Shown: piece after piece, positions 27,139-35,363 of the stretch
How the letters are laid out: every line of letters begins with the position of its first letter
Numbering within the stretch: the first letter of the stretch is position 1
Assembly (NCBI RefSeq): GCF_014236655.1
Contig: NZ_JACMYG010000018.1
Coordinates: 1-64,000 of the forward strand
Direction of reading: 5' to 3'
Origin: Pseudomonas kielensis
GTDB taxonomy: Bacteria > Pseudomonadota > Gammaproteobacteria > Pseudomonadales > Pseudomonadaceae
Length of the DNA: 64,000 nt
The notes under the pieces: generated by a model
Seen by the model: the letters and a program-made list of their open reading frames with translations, nothing else
Databases searched by the model: none
Told to the model about the DNA's origin: nothing
Translations under genes and position numbers: made by a program

Positions 27139-28022
27139 GCCTCCTTACCGAACAGTCCTGCCGGACGCACCAGCAGTACCAGTACCATCACCAGGAATAC
27201 CACGGTGTTGGCCGCCTCGGGATAAAACACCTTGGTCAGCCCTTCGATCAGGCCCATGGCCAGGCCCGTGACGATGGCACCCATGATCGAGCCCATCCCG
27301 CCGATCACCACCACGGCAAACACCACGATCAACAGGTTGGCGCCCATGGTCGGGGTCACCGAGTAGATCGGCGCCGCCAGCACCCCGGCAAACGCCGCCA
27401 GGGCCGCGCCGTAGCCATAGGTCAGGGTGATCAGCAGCGGCACGTTGATCCCGAACGCCTGCATCAGCTTGGGGTTCTCGGTGCCGGCGCGCAGGTAGGA
27501 ACCCAAACGCGTGCGCTCGATCATGAACCAGGTCACCAGGCACACCGCCAGCGCCGCGACGATCACCCAGGCGCGGTAGGTCGGCAGGAACATGAAGCCC
27601 AGGTTGTAGCCGCCCTTGAGTTGCTCCGGCATCGGGTAGGACGAACCGGACACCCCGAACAGCTTGACGAAAGAACCTTCGAAGATCAGCGCCAGGCCGA
27701 AGGTCAGGAGCAGGCCGTAGAGGTGGTCCTCACCGGCGATGCGCCGCAGCAGAAAGCGCTCGATGAGCACCCCGACCACACCTACCAGCAGCGGCGCCAG
27801 CACCAGCGCCATCCAGTAGTTGACGCCCAGGTAGTTGAGCCCCATCACCGCGGCGAAAGCGCCGAGCATGTATTGCGCGCCGTGGGCGAAGTTGATGATG
27901 CGCAGCAGACCAAAAATGATCGCCAGGCCAAGGCTGAGCAAGGCGTAGAACGCACCGTTGATCAGGCCCAGGAGCAACTGCCCGGACATGACGCTCAGGG
28001 GGATACCAAAAATCAAAGTCAT
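27135..28022 (-). CDS. livH: Branched-chain-type ABC transporter permease LivH
   Basis: The 295-residue permease starts GQLLLGLINGAFYALLSLGL and contains INFAHGAQYMLGAF and RAGTENPKLMQAFGINVPLL, both conserved in LivH proteins. It is preceded by the substrate-binding protein gene with 73 bp between them, which contain a hairpin that could reduce read-through, a common way to make more binding protein than permease. Confidence 0.9.
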   Translation of the reverse strand: MTLIFGIPLSVMSGQLLLGLINGAFYALLSLGLAIIFGLLRIINFAHGAQYMLGAFAAVMGLNYLGVNYWMALVLAPLLVGVVGVLIERFLLRRIAGEDHLYGLLLTFGLALIFEGSFVKLFGVSGSSYPMPEQLKGGYNLGFMFLPTYRAWVIVAALAVCLVTWFMIERTRLGSYLRAGTENPKLMQAFGINVPLLITLTYGYGAALAAFAGVLAAPIYSVTPTMGANLLIVVFAVVVIGGMGSIMGAIVTGLAMGLIEGLTKVFYPEAANTVVFLVMVLVLLVRPAGLFGKEA

Positions 28023-28051
28023 GATTCACCACTCGCAGGAAATCCGTGACA

Positions 28052-28071
28052 CCCGGCTGCCAGCAGCCGGG
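28052..28071. terminator. Intercistronic hairpin between binding protein and livH
   Basis: CCCGGCTGC-CA-GCAGCCGGG is a perfect 9-bp stem, 24 bp after the binding-protein stop codon on the minus strand. No T run follows, so partial termination or mRNA stabilisation is more likely than a full stop. Confidence 0.55.
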
Positions 28072-28095
28072 CAACAAGCGTTTGCAGCGCCGCGA

Positions 28096-29310
28096 TCAGC
28101 CTTTGGTCAGCAGCTTGCACTTGCTTTCGGATTCCGGGCGGTAGGCCTCGGCGCCAGGAATAGTGCGCACGATTTTGTACAGGTCCCACTCACCCTTGGA
28201 CTCGGCCGGGGTCTTGACCTGGGCCAGGTACATGTCGTGGACCATGCGGCCATCGGCGCGGACCTTGCCGTTCTTGGCGAACATGTCGTTGACCGGCGTC
28301 GCCATCATCTGCGCACGCACGGCCTGGGCTTCGTCGCTGCCGGTGGCCTTGATCGCGTTGAGGTAGTTGGTGGTTGCCGAATAGATGCCCGCCGGCACCA
28401 TGCCCGGCATTTTGCCGAAGCGTTTGTGGTAGCGCTGGGCCCAGGCACGGCTCTCGTCGTTCATGTCCCAATACCAGCCGGTGGTCAGCATCAGGCCCTT
28501 GGTGACATCCAGCCCCATGGCATGGATATCGTTGAGAAACACCACCATGCCGGCCAGTTTCTGCCCGGACTGGGCCACGCCGAACTGGCTGGCGGTCATC
28601 AGCGAGTTGACGGTGTCGGAGCCGGCGTTGGCGAAGGCGATCACGTCCGCACCGGAGCCCTGGGCCTGGAGGATGTAGGAAGAAAAGTCGCTGCTGGGGA
28701 ACGGGTGGCGCACTTTGCCGACCACCTGGCCGCCATCGGCTTCGACCACCTTGGTGATGTCCGCTTCCATTGCATGGCCGAAGGCATAGTCGGCGGTGAG
28801 GATGAACCACTTCTTGCCGCCTTCGGCCAGCACCGACTTGGCCGTACCGTTGGCCAGCGCGTAGGAGTCATAGGTCCAGTGGATGTGGTTCGGCGAACAG
28901 TACTCGTTGGTCAGGCTCGACGCCGCGGCGCCGGAAATCAGCGCCAGCTTGCCGGACTGCTCGACCACCTTGCTGGCGGCCAGTACCACCGAGGACGCCA
29001 CCATGCCGGTGACCATGTCGACGTTGCGCTCATCGACCCACTGGCGCACGGTGTTGGCGCCGACGTCCGGCTTGTTCAGGTCATCGGCGCTGAACACCAC
29101 GATCTTCTTGCCGTTGACCTGCCCACCGAAATCCTCGATGGCCATGTTCAGGGCTTCCAGGCCACCGGGGCCGGACAGGTCGCGATAGGTGCCCGACATG
29201 TCCGCCAGGTAGCCGATGCGAATTTCGTCGTCACTGATCTGCGCCTGCGCCGCACCGGCAATCAGGCTGGAAATCAGGATGGCGCTTGCTGTGTGCTGAA
29301 AAACCTTCAT
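28096..29310 (-). CDS. Liv-type periplasmic substrate-binding protein
   Basis: The start chosen is ATG 29310; a GTG at 29319 is an alternative. Residues 1-23 form a signal peptide ending IAGAAQA, then QISDDEIRIGYLADMSGTYR, the usual start of type I periplasmic binding proteins of the LivK/Peripla_BP_6 group. The chain of about 400 residues contains CSPNHIHWTYDS and WFILTADYAFGH. The family covers branched-chain amino acids, amides, urea and aromatic acids, so the substrate is open. The order ATPase-ATPase-binding protein-permease-permease-porin suggests a dedicated uptake system. Confidence 0.87.
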   Translation of the reverse strand: MKVFQHTASAILISSLIAGAAQAQISDDEIRIGYLADMSGTYRDLSGPGGLEALNMAIEDFGGQVNGKKIVVFSADDLNKPDVGANTVRQWVDERNVDMVTGMVASSVVLAASKVVEQSGKLALISGAAASSLTNEYCSPNHIHWTYDSYALANGTAKSVLAEGGKKWFILTADYAFGHAMEADITKVVEADGGQVVGKVRHPFPSSDFSSYILQAQGSGADVIAFANAGSDTVNSLMTASQFGVAQSGQKLAGMVVFLNDIHAMGLDVTKGLMLTTGWYWDMNDESRAWAQRYHKRFGKMPGMVPAGIYSATTNYLNAIKATGSDEAQAVRAQMMATPVNDMFAKNGKVRADGRMVHDMYLAQVKTPAESKGEWDLYKIVRTIPGAEAYRPESESKCKLLTKG

Positions 29311-29418
29311 GTAGTTCACCCACTGTCCGAAGTTATTTTTATTGTTCCAGGCAAAGCGGCCCCGTGCCGTCGAGCCTCAAGACTCGGCGACCTGCGTGAT
29401 GCGCGGGGTAAAACGGGT

Positions 29419-30141
29419 TCAGACGCCCAGGCAGCGGTGCAGCAGTTCCTGTTTGGCGTCCAGTTCAGCGGCACTGATCTGCTCGACGATCTGACCGTGC
29501 TCCATCAAGTAATGGCGGTCAGCCAACGGCGCAGCAAAACGGAAATTCTGTTCCACCAGGACAATGGTCAGGCCCTTGTGCTTGAGCTTGATCAACACCT
29601 CGGCGAGCTTCTGCACGATCACCGGGGCCAGGCCTTCGGTGATCTCGTCCAACAGCAACAGGTTGGCGCCGGTGCGCAGGATGCGCGCCATGGCCAGCAT
29701 CTGCTGTTCGCCGCCAGACAGGCGCGTGCCCTGGCTGAATCGGCGCTCATACAGGTTGGGGAACATCTCGTAGATTTCATCGAGGCTCATGCCGTCGCTG
29801 CGCACGGTCGGCGGCAACAGCAGGTTTTCCTCGACATTGAGACTGGCGAAAATGCCCCGCTCCTCCGGGCAGAAGCCGACGCCCAGGCGCGGGATCAGGT
29901 GGGCCGGCAGGCCGATGGTCTCGGTGCCGTTGACCACGATGGAGCCGGTACGGCGACCGACCATGTTCATGATCGCCCGCAGCGTGGTCGAGCGGCCGGA
30001 GCCGTTGCGCCCCAGCAGCGTGACCAACTCGCCACGGCGCACTTGCAGGTCGATACCGTGCAGGATGTGCGACTCGCCGTAGAAGGCATGCAGGTCATTG
30101 ACCCGCAGTTGTTCGAATTCAGGGCTGTGCAGCGCGTTCAT
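29419..30141 (-). CDS. livF: Liv-type ABC transporter ATPase LivF, with Arg in Walker A
   Basis: The 240-residue ATPase has the ABC signature RLSGGEQQMLAMARIL and Walker B LLLLDEITEGLAP. The Walker A loop reads GRNGSGRST: the nucleotide codon is CGC, so the usual lysine is replaced by arginine. The partner LivG keeps lysine. The start at 30141 overlaps the livG stop by 4 bp. LivF proteins bind ATP with LivG as a heterodimer. Arginine at this place can lower or abolish hydrolysis, but I recall similar loops in some members of this family, so it may be tolerated. Confidence 0.9.
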   Translation of the reverse strand: MNALHSPEFEQLRVNDLHAFYGESHILHGIDLQVRRGELVTLLGRNGSGRSTTLRAIMNMVGRRTGSIVVNGTETIGLPAHLIPRLGVGFCPEERGIFASLNVEENLLLPPTVRSDGMSLDEIYEMFPNLYERRFSQGTRLSGGEQQMLAMARILRTGANLLLLDEITEGLAPVIVQKLAEVLIKLKHKGLTIVLVEQNFRFAAPLADRHYLMEHGQIVEQISAAELDAKQELLHRCLGV

Positions 30142-30911
30142 GCTTGCGCTCCCTCAACCACCGCTTCACTGCCCAGGTATGCCTCGCGCACCTGCGGGTT
30201 GGCGGAGACACTGGCGTAGTCGCCCTCGGCCAGAATCGCGCCACGGGCCAGCACGGTAATGCGGTCGGACAGCTCACTGACCACGCTCAGGTTGTGCTCG
30301 ACCATCAACACTGTGCGCCCCACCGCTGCGCGCCGCACCAGCTCAATCACCATGTTCACATCCTCGTGCCCCATGCCCTGGGTCGGTTCGTCGAGCAACA
30401 GCACACTGGGGTCCAGCGCCAGGGTGGTCGCCAGTTCCAGCGCGCGTTTACGGCCGTAAGGCAGTTCGATGGTCTGGGTGTGGGCGTAGTCGAGCAGGCC
30501 CACCTCGTCGAGCATCTGCATGGCCCGCTCATTGAGGGAATCGAGGCTGCTTTCTGGCTTCCAGAAATGGTAGGAATCGCCACGCTTGCGCTGCAGGGCC
30601 ACGCGCACGTTTTCCACCACACTCATGTGGCCGAACACGGCGGATATCTGGAACGAGCGCACCAGGCCCAAGCGCGCAATCTCGTTGGGCTTGAGGCGGG
30701 TGATGGGTTGGCCCAGGTAGAGGATCTCGCCGCGGGTCGGCGGGAGAAACTTGGTGAGCAGATTAAACACGGTGGTTTTACCGGCCCCGTTGGGACCGAT
30801 CAAGGCGTGGATGTGGCCCTTCTGCACACGCAGATCAACCGAGTCTACGGCGGTAAAACCGCGAAACTCCTTGGTCAGGCCGCGTGTTTCCAAGACAAAC
30901 TCTGGTGACAT
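30138..30911 (-). CDS. livG: Liv-type ABC transporter ATPase LivG
   Basis: The 257-residue ATPase has Walker A GPNGAGKTTVFNLL, a signature region ELPYGRKRALELATTLALDP and Walker B VLLLDEPTQGMGHED. The Q-loop and the typical LivG middle (ARLGLVRSFQISAVF) are present. It is the first gene of the operon livG-livF-binding protein-livH-livM-oprD on the minus strand. The upstream region carries the palindrome at 30975-30992. Confidence 0.92.
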   Translation of the reverse strand: MSPEFVLETRGLTKEFRGFTAVDSVDLRVQKGHIHALIGPNGAGKTTVFNLLTKFLPPTRGEILYLGQPITRLKPNEIARLGLVRSFQISAVFGHMSVVENVRVALQRKRGDSYHFWKPESSLDSLNERAMQMLDEVGLLDYAHTQTIELPYGRKRALELATTLALDPSVLLLDEPTQGMGHEDVNMVIELVRRAAVGRTVLMVEHNLSVVSELSDRITVLARGAILAEGDYASVSANPQVREAYLGSEAVVEGAQA

Positions 30912-30974
30912 GTGGAGCCCTCTAACCTTGATTGTTTTTATTGGTTATGGCGCTGCTGGCACACTGTACTTCCT

Positions 30975-30992
30975 GTTTACGCTTACGTAAAC
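30975..30992. promoter_or_regulatory. Operator-like palindrome upstream of livG
   Basis: GTTTACG-CTTA-CGTAAAC has 7-bp perfect arms and lies 64 bp upstream of the livG start. The core TTACG-N4-CGTAA is the same as in the palindrome at 31825-31838. Confidence 0.6.
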
Positions 30993-31114
30993 GTTATGGA
31001 ATATACAAAAGTCCTACAGGGACTACAGAAACAACTTGTGAGCAAATGTATCAGAGCTGCAACAAATACTGGCCAGTGGCTCAAGCACGGGCATCGGCGG
31101 GCTGATCGAGGCCG

Positions 31115-31130
31115 TATAAACGCGTTTATA
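31115..31130. promoter_or_regulatory. 16-bp perfect palindrome TATAAACGCGTTTATA
   Basis: The sequence is a perfect self-complementary 16-mer, 17 bp past the stop of the AhpD-like gene and 204 bp before livG. It has no spacer, so it is more like a protein site than a terminator. The interval 30912-31147 has no gene. Confidence 0.5.
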
Positions 31131-31147
31131 AAGGCCTTGCACGCCGT

Positions 31148-31738
31148 TCATTTCGCAGCTCTTGGCACACGGCCCATCAGGTAGAACTCCGGGTTGGGCG
31201 GCGTGCCGGCCAAGGACACCAGGCGGTTGGAGAGACTGAAAAAGGCCGTCACCGCGCCGATGTCCCAAATGTCCTCGTCACTGAAGCCCACCGCCTGCAG
31301 GCGCTCGCGCCAGGCATCGTCGAGCGCGCCGCCAGCGGCGCCCAGGTGGAAGGCAAAATCGAGCATCAACCGCTGGCGCTCGCCAATCGGCGCAGTGCGG
31401 TGGTTGATCGCCAGTTGATCGGCCAACAGCGGGTCCTTGCTGTAGATGCGCAGGATCGCGCCATGGGCCACCACGCAATACAGGCAACCGTGGCGCGCGC
31501 TGGTGGCGACCACGATCATCTCCTTCTCTGCCGCCGTCAGGCTCTCGGACTCACGGTCCATCAAGGCATCGTGGTAGGCAAAAAACGCGCGAAACTCCGC
31601 CGGCCGGTGGGCCAGCATCAGGAACACGTTAGGGACAAAACCGGCCTTGTCCTGCACCGCGAGGATACGCTCGCGCAGGTCGGCGGGGAGTTGCTCGAGG
31701 GTATGGGGAACCGGGAAATGACTGATGCCAGAAGACAT
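31148..31738 (-). CDS. AhpD-like peroxidase-related/carboxymuconolactone decarboxylase family protein
   Basis: The start is ATG 31738 behind AAGGACGTCCC, giving 196 residues; longer readings add no family sequence. The central HGCLYCVVAHG gives the C-x2-C-x3-H motif of AhpD-like proteins, here in an 'uncharacterized peroxidase-related enzyme' context (length near 190). These are alkylhydroperoxidase or thiol-disulfide active proteins. The palindrome in its upstream region is shared with the liv operon, so both may answer the same regulator. It is oriented like the liv genes. Confidence 0.85.
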   Translation of the reverse strand: MSSGISHFPVPHTLEQLPADLRERILAVQDKAGFVPNVFLMLAHRPAEFRAFFAYHDALMDRESESLTAAEKEMIVVATSARHGCLYCVVAHGAILRIYSKDPLLADQLAINHRTAPIGERQRLMLDFAFHLGAAGGALDDAWRERLQAVGFSDEDIWDIGAVTAFFSLSNRLVSLAGTPPNPEFYLMGRVPRAAK

Positions 31739-31824
31739 GGGACGTCCTTGATCGATGACCACGGTGAGCGAAAGACTCAGGCGCACAACAAACATCAGGA
31801 CCCGAGCCGGGTGTTACGCAGACC

Positions 31825-31838
31825 TTACGTTAACGTAA
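31825..31838. promoter_or_regulatory. Operator-like palindrome upstream of the AhpD-like gene
   Basis: TTACGTTAACGTAA is a perfect 14-bp palindrome with the same TTACG-N4-CGTAA core as the site before livG. It lies 87 bp upstream of the start codon at 31738. Similar half sites are known for MerR-type LiuR and for TetR regulators of amino acid and acyl-CoA breakdown; which one acts here is unknown. Confidence 0.6.
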
Positions 31839-31899
31839 AGGTAATTCTGCGACAACCGGCTTTTTCTTCGGCGCAGGTGTAACGTTTAGGCCTCCAGGC

Positions 31900-33585
31900 T
31901 CAGCGCTGGCTGAGTTTGTCGGCGGGTTTGTTGTCCCGACGCGCTTCGAGCAGCGTCCTGGGCAAGGCGAACCCTTCGAAGCTGCGCTGGGTGATCGGGT
32001 TGTTGGCCTTCTGGGCCCCGATGCGGTAGCGCATCAGTCCATCGGCAATGGCGAAGGTCAGGTCCACGCTGGTGTCGGTGCGTGCGTTGAGGTGGCCCCG
32101 ACTGAGCAGGCGAAACAGCGACCAGGGGCCGCGATAGCTCAGGCTGGCGGTATTGCCGGTGCTGTGGACGAGGGTCAGTTGGCTGCCGCTGACGCTGCCC
32201 AGGTTGTTCGGCCAGACCAGGCCAGTACGCTGGGGAGCGCCGTGCTGATAGGGGATCAGTTGGCCGTCGACGCTGAGTAGGCTGCTCAGGCGCGTGGCAC
32301 TCAAGGCCAGGGGCTCGACGGTCAGTTGCACCGCGAGATGGCCGCGATGGTTGAAGAAGGTGTCGCGGATACGCTCGGATTTTTGCAGTTGCTCCAGCAC
32401 GTCGCGCCGCACCAGGTAGCCGCCGTGGCTGTCAGAGTAGAGGGCGTCCAGATTGTCCTTGAGGAACACCTTCAAGTACTGATCGTGGAACTGTTGCAGT
32501 CTTCCTTGCGGACCGAAGAAGGCTTCGAAGTCTTCCAGTGAAGCATCTTCACCACTGGCCTTGAACGGGTAGCGACCGGCCAGGCGCTCTTGGTAGAAGC
32601 TGTAGATGTCGCTGTCCCAGCGTTTCTCCAACTCCCGCAGGGCGGCAATCACCAGCACTTGGGAAGTTTGATCAGCGAGTTTTCTGACCTGCTGATTCAA
32701 CGGTTCAGGCAGGCCTACCGCGACGCGCTGCAAGTTGGCGATCGGGTCGGCACCTTCCAGGGCAAAGCGGCTGAGCACGGTTTTCAGGGCCGCCTTGCCA
32801 GGGTCCGGATTATCGTGGACCGCCTTGGCATAGTCATACACCGCGGTGACGGAGCGCAGGGCTTCTTCGTAGTAGGACGGCCGCTCGCCCTGGGGGGTGA
32901 TCAGCTCCGCCAGGCTGACGAAAGCCCGGCGAATACCGGCGGCCTGTTGCTGCGCATCCGACACCGGCTCCAGGCTGGTGGCTGGCTGCCCGTCCACCAA
33001 CGGCAAGGCAGGATAGATCACGGTGTTGTCACGCAGGGTTTCCAGCAGTCGCCGCAGCGGCGCGGCCGGGCCGGTGACTTGTTCCAGCACCGCCACGCCA
33101 TGGCTGAGGTCCTGGAAGTCGGTGACCGCAAACTGGTTCAACGCCCGCCGCCAGCTGTCCACGTAATCGGCGCTGTACAGGGCGCGCAGGCGCTGAGTCA
33201 GTACCTTGCGGTCTTCTTCCGAGTAGTCCAGGCGCTGGCGCTCGCCGAGCACCCACTGGTCAATCATTGCCAGGTCGATGATGTTCTGCGTACCCGGCTC
33301 GAAGTAGTCCTTGAAGCCCTTGGCGGTGAGCAGCGGCGCCAGTTGCAGGCCACTGCCCTCGCCCTCCTGGGTCTCGAGCAGCGGGCGATACACGATGTCG
33401 AAGGCCGGCCCGACCTCGGTGCGCAAGTCCAGGCACGGATCGCACTGCACCGCGGCCTCGTGCTGACGCTCTTGTTGCAAGCGCCGGTAACGGCCACGTA
33501 CCGCCCATGCCCAGAACAGCAACGGAATGACCACCACCACGACACTGGCCGATATCCGCCTGTACTTCCATACTCTCCCAATCAC
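31900..33585 (-). pseudogene. Truncated TssM/IcmF-like type VI secretion protein
   Basis: The 561-codon frame has one hydrophobic segment near the N-terminus (VVVVVIPLLFWAWAV) and then periplasmic TssM sequence, best seen at the C-terminus: SLEDFEAFFGPQGRLQQFHD, SERIRDTFFNHRGHLAVQLT, GAPQRTGLVWPNNLGSVSGS, RGPWSLFRLLSRGHLN and ITQRSFEGFALPRTLL. Full TssM proteins have about 1100-1200 residues with three membrane helices and a cytoplasmic domain; here that half is missing. The GTG at 33585 is an accidental start, since bases 33553-33585 carry DUF6708 homology on the other strand. No other T6SS core gene is in the window, so this is likely a non-functional relic. Confidence 0.75.
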
Positions 33586-33627
33586 GTAGACGAGATCTAT
33601 CTTGAACTGCCGCGAGCAACATTCAGA

Positions 33628-34266
33628 ATGAGGGGCGTTAGTGTGTGGGGCGCGGTTGTTTTTTTTATTGCTTCTGTTCTGGCCCTAATGATTATGATTG
33701 TTGCAGCATTAGCAGGACGGGGCATATCCACGCCAACTATTAACTTGGTCGGTTTAATCGCATTTATCGTTCCTTTATGGTTAGGAGTATATTACTGGCG
33801 AATGGACACCGAGGCCCCACGCGACGAACCCATCCGTTTCAACCGTCTACGTCGCAAAGTCTACGTCTATCGCTTCCACCACGACGGACTTCATCCTTTC
33901 AGCCGCACTACCTGGGGTGTACGGGCCGAAGTCTATGATTGGGACGACCTGCGGGCCGAAGCCTGCAGCATCTATGGCCCCATGGGCACTGGCGGCCTGA
34001 TCGAAACCGTCACCCTGGCCGTGGTGAAACCCGGTACCAACAAAGTGATTGAGCGGTTTCATTTCGCCCATGGCATCCAGCAGGGCGAGACCTACTGGGC
34101 CATGGCTCAACTGTTTATGCAGCAAGGCCCACACGCCCTGCCGACCTTTCCCAACCCACCCCGCGATTGGAACAACGAGAACGTCCAATTTAACCTCGCT
34201 CGACGCCTGGCGCCCAAGGTGCAATGGCCTGCGGAGATGGACCTAGAATCACGGACGGCGCCTTGA
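33628..34266 (+). pseudogene. DUF6708 family gene, copy 1, N-terminus lost
   Basis: Homology to copy 2 starts at 33553 (YPPVLPYSPNHVDEIYLELP against YPPALTNAPNYINDVYLDLA), but the first 30 or so residues are missing and the first usable ATG is at 33628 (212 residues). The rest is complete: two membrane segments, then the shared soluble part WRMDTEAPRDEPIRFNRLRR to the end. DUF6708 genes commonly sit near T6SS vgrG/effector genes and could encode immunity or accessory proteins. The 5' end abuts the truncated tssM at about 33551. Without its own start region it is probably not made at normal length. Confidence 0.65.
33795..34266 (+). repeat. Direct repeat unit 1 (472 bp; unit 2 at 34598-35069)
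   Basis: Starting at CTGGCGAATGGACACC and ending at the TGA, the unit recurs exactly 803 bp further on with only a few substitutions. It covers the soluble domain of both DUF6708 copies. Such near-identity beside divergent 5' halves points to recent duplication or gene conversion. Confidence 0.85.
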
Positions 34267-35069
34267 TGCTATTCACAGAACCGCTACTCGACGAACCAGC
34301 TCCATGCTGGAAACATGATCTGCCAGGACCCAATCAGGCACCGGACACGGAACCCTATCCACCGGCACTGACAAACGCACCTAACTACATTAACGATGTG
34401 TACCTCGACCTAGCCTGCTCCACTATGAGAGTTCGTGGCGTTTGTGTTTGGTTCGCAATATGCTTTTTCCTACTGTCCCTCGTCGCGCCAATTTTTTTCT
34501 TCACCTTCATAGTGAACGTTAAAGCTTTTCCTCCTATTGTTCCAAGCGCGGGCTTGCTCTTAGCGTTTATTGCTGCTCTATGGGGAGGAGTCTACTTCTG
34601 GCGAATGGACACCGAAGCCCCACGCGATGAACCTATCCGCTTCAACCGTCTACGTCGCAAAGTCTACGTCTATCGCTTCCACCACGACGGACTTCATCCC
34701 TTCAGCCGCACCGCCTGGTTTGTACGCGCCGAAGTCTATGATTGGGACGACCTACGAGCTGAAGCCTGCAGTATCTATGGCCCCATGGGCACTGGCGGCC
34801 TGATCGAAACCGTCACCCTAGCCGTGGTGAAGCCCGGTACCAACAAGGTGATCGAGCGCTTTCATTTCGCCCATGGCATCCAGCAGGGCGAGACCTACTG
34901 GGCCATGGCCCAACTGTTTATGCAGCAAGGCCCACACGCCCTGCCGACCTTTCCCAACCCACCCCGCGATTGGAACAACGAGAACGTCCAATTTAACCTC
35001 GCTCGACGCCTGGCGCCCAAGGTGCAATGGCCTGCGGAGATGGACCTGGAATCACGGACGGCGCCTTGA
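34266..35069 (+). CDS. DUF6708 family membrane protein, copy 2
   Basis: The start ATG 34266 overlaps the stop of copy 1 (TGATG). The 267-residue product begins MLFTEPLLDEPAPCWKHDLP, has two membrane segments (about residues 60-80 and 95-115), and a C-terminal domain of about 155 residues that is almost identical to copy 1. The two membrane segments differ strongly between copies while the soluble part is the same, so recombination has kept the latter alike. The role is unknown; family members accompany T6SS loci. From 35070 to 35363 there is no gene beyond a meaningless short frame and one hairpin. Confidence 0.75.
   Translation: MLFTEPLLDEPAPCWKHDLPGPNQAPDTEPYPPALTNAPNYINDVYLDLACSTMRVRGVCVWFAICFFLLSLVAPIFFFTFIVNVKAFPPIVPSAGLLLAFIAALWGGVYFWRMDTEAPRDEPIRFNRLRRKVYVYRFHHDGLHPFSRTAWFVRAEVYDWDDLRAEACSIYGPMGTGGLIETVTLAVVKPGTNKVIERFHFAHGIQQGETYWAMAQLFMQQGPHALPTFPNPPRDWNNENVQFNLARRLAPKVQWPAEMDLESRTAP
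34598..35069 (+). repeat. Direct repeat unit 2 (472 bp)
   Basis: This is the second copy of the unit at 33795-34266, in the same orientation and reading frame. After the common ...CCTTGATG the two copies diverge at once. Confidence 0.85.
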
Positions 35070-35323
35070 TGAATACACCTCGGACTTGCTCGGCAATCTG
35101 GCTTCAAGTTGAAGTTAGGGCCTGCGCAGAACCAACCAAGAACCGAATGTGAGCAGTCATCATCCATGCCTGCGCCCACTGGGTGTCGTTGCTGCTGTGT
35201 TATGAGCCGAAGTTTCCACGGTCCATCGAGAAGGCCGGGCGGGGCGGGAGAACCCGCGCACCGGCAGGTACAGGTATTCCCCCCGAATGAAAACCCTGGT
35301 TCATGCCCGCCCGTGCGCCTTAT

Positions 35324-35355
35324 CCGGCGGTTTGAATCACGTTCAAAACCGCCGG
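35324..35355. terminator. Hairpin between the DUF6708 and DUF1552 genes
   Basis: CCGGCGGTTT and AAACCGCCGG are perfect arms, extended by GAA/TTC, in the gap between two converging transcripts (DUF6708 plus strand, DUF1552 minus strand). It lies 9 bp past the DUF1552 stop. A bidirectional terminator is likely though T runs are lacking. Confidence 0.6.
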
Positions 35356-35363
35356 ACGCTCAT

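Noticed and set aside
27958..30219. 753-codon plus-strand frame opposite the liv genes
   Set aside because: It is His/Gly/Arg-rich antisense sequence without start signal, opposite clear ABC transporter genes.
33553..33627. Extending DUF6708 copy 1 upstream of 33628
   Set aside because: The frame is open and homologous, but no start codon with a ribosome binding site exists there and the sequence further upstream is antisense tssM.
35070..35150. Third DUF6708 copy starting at the ATG after copy 2
   Set aside because: Only the overlap CCTTGATG is shared; the following codons show no similarity and stop soon.
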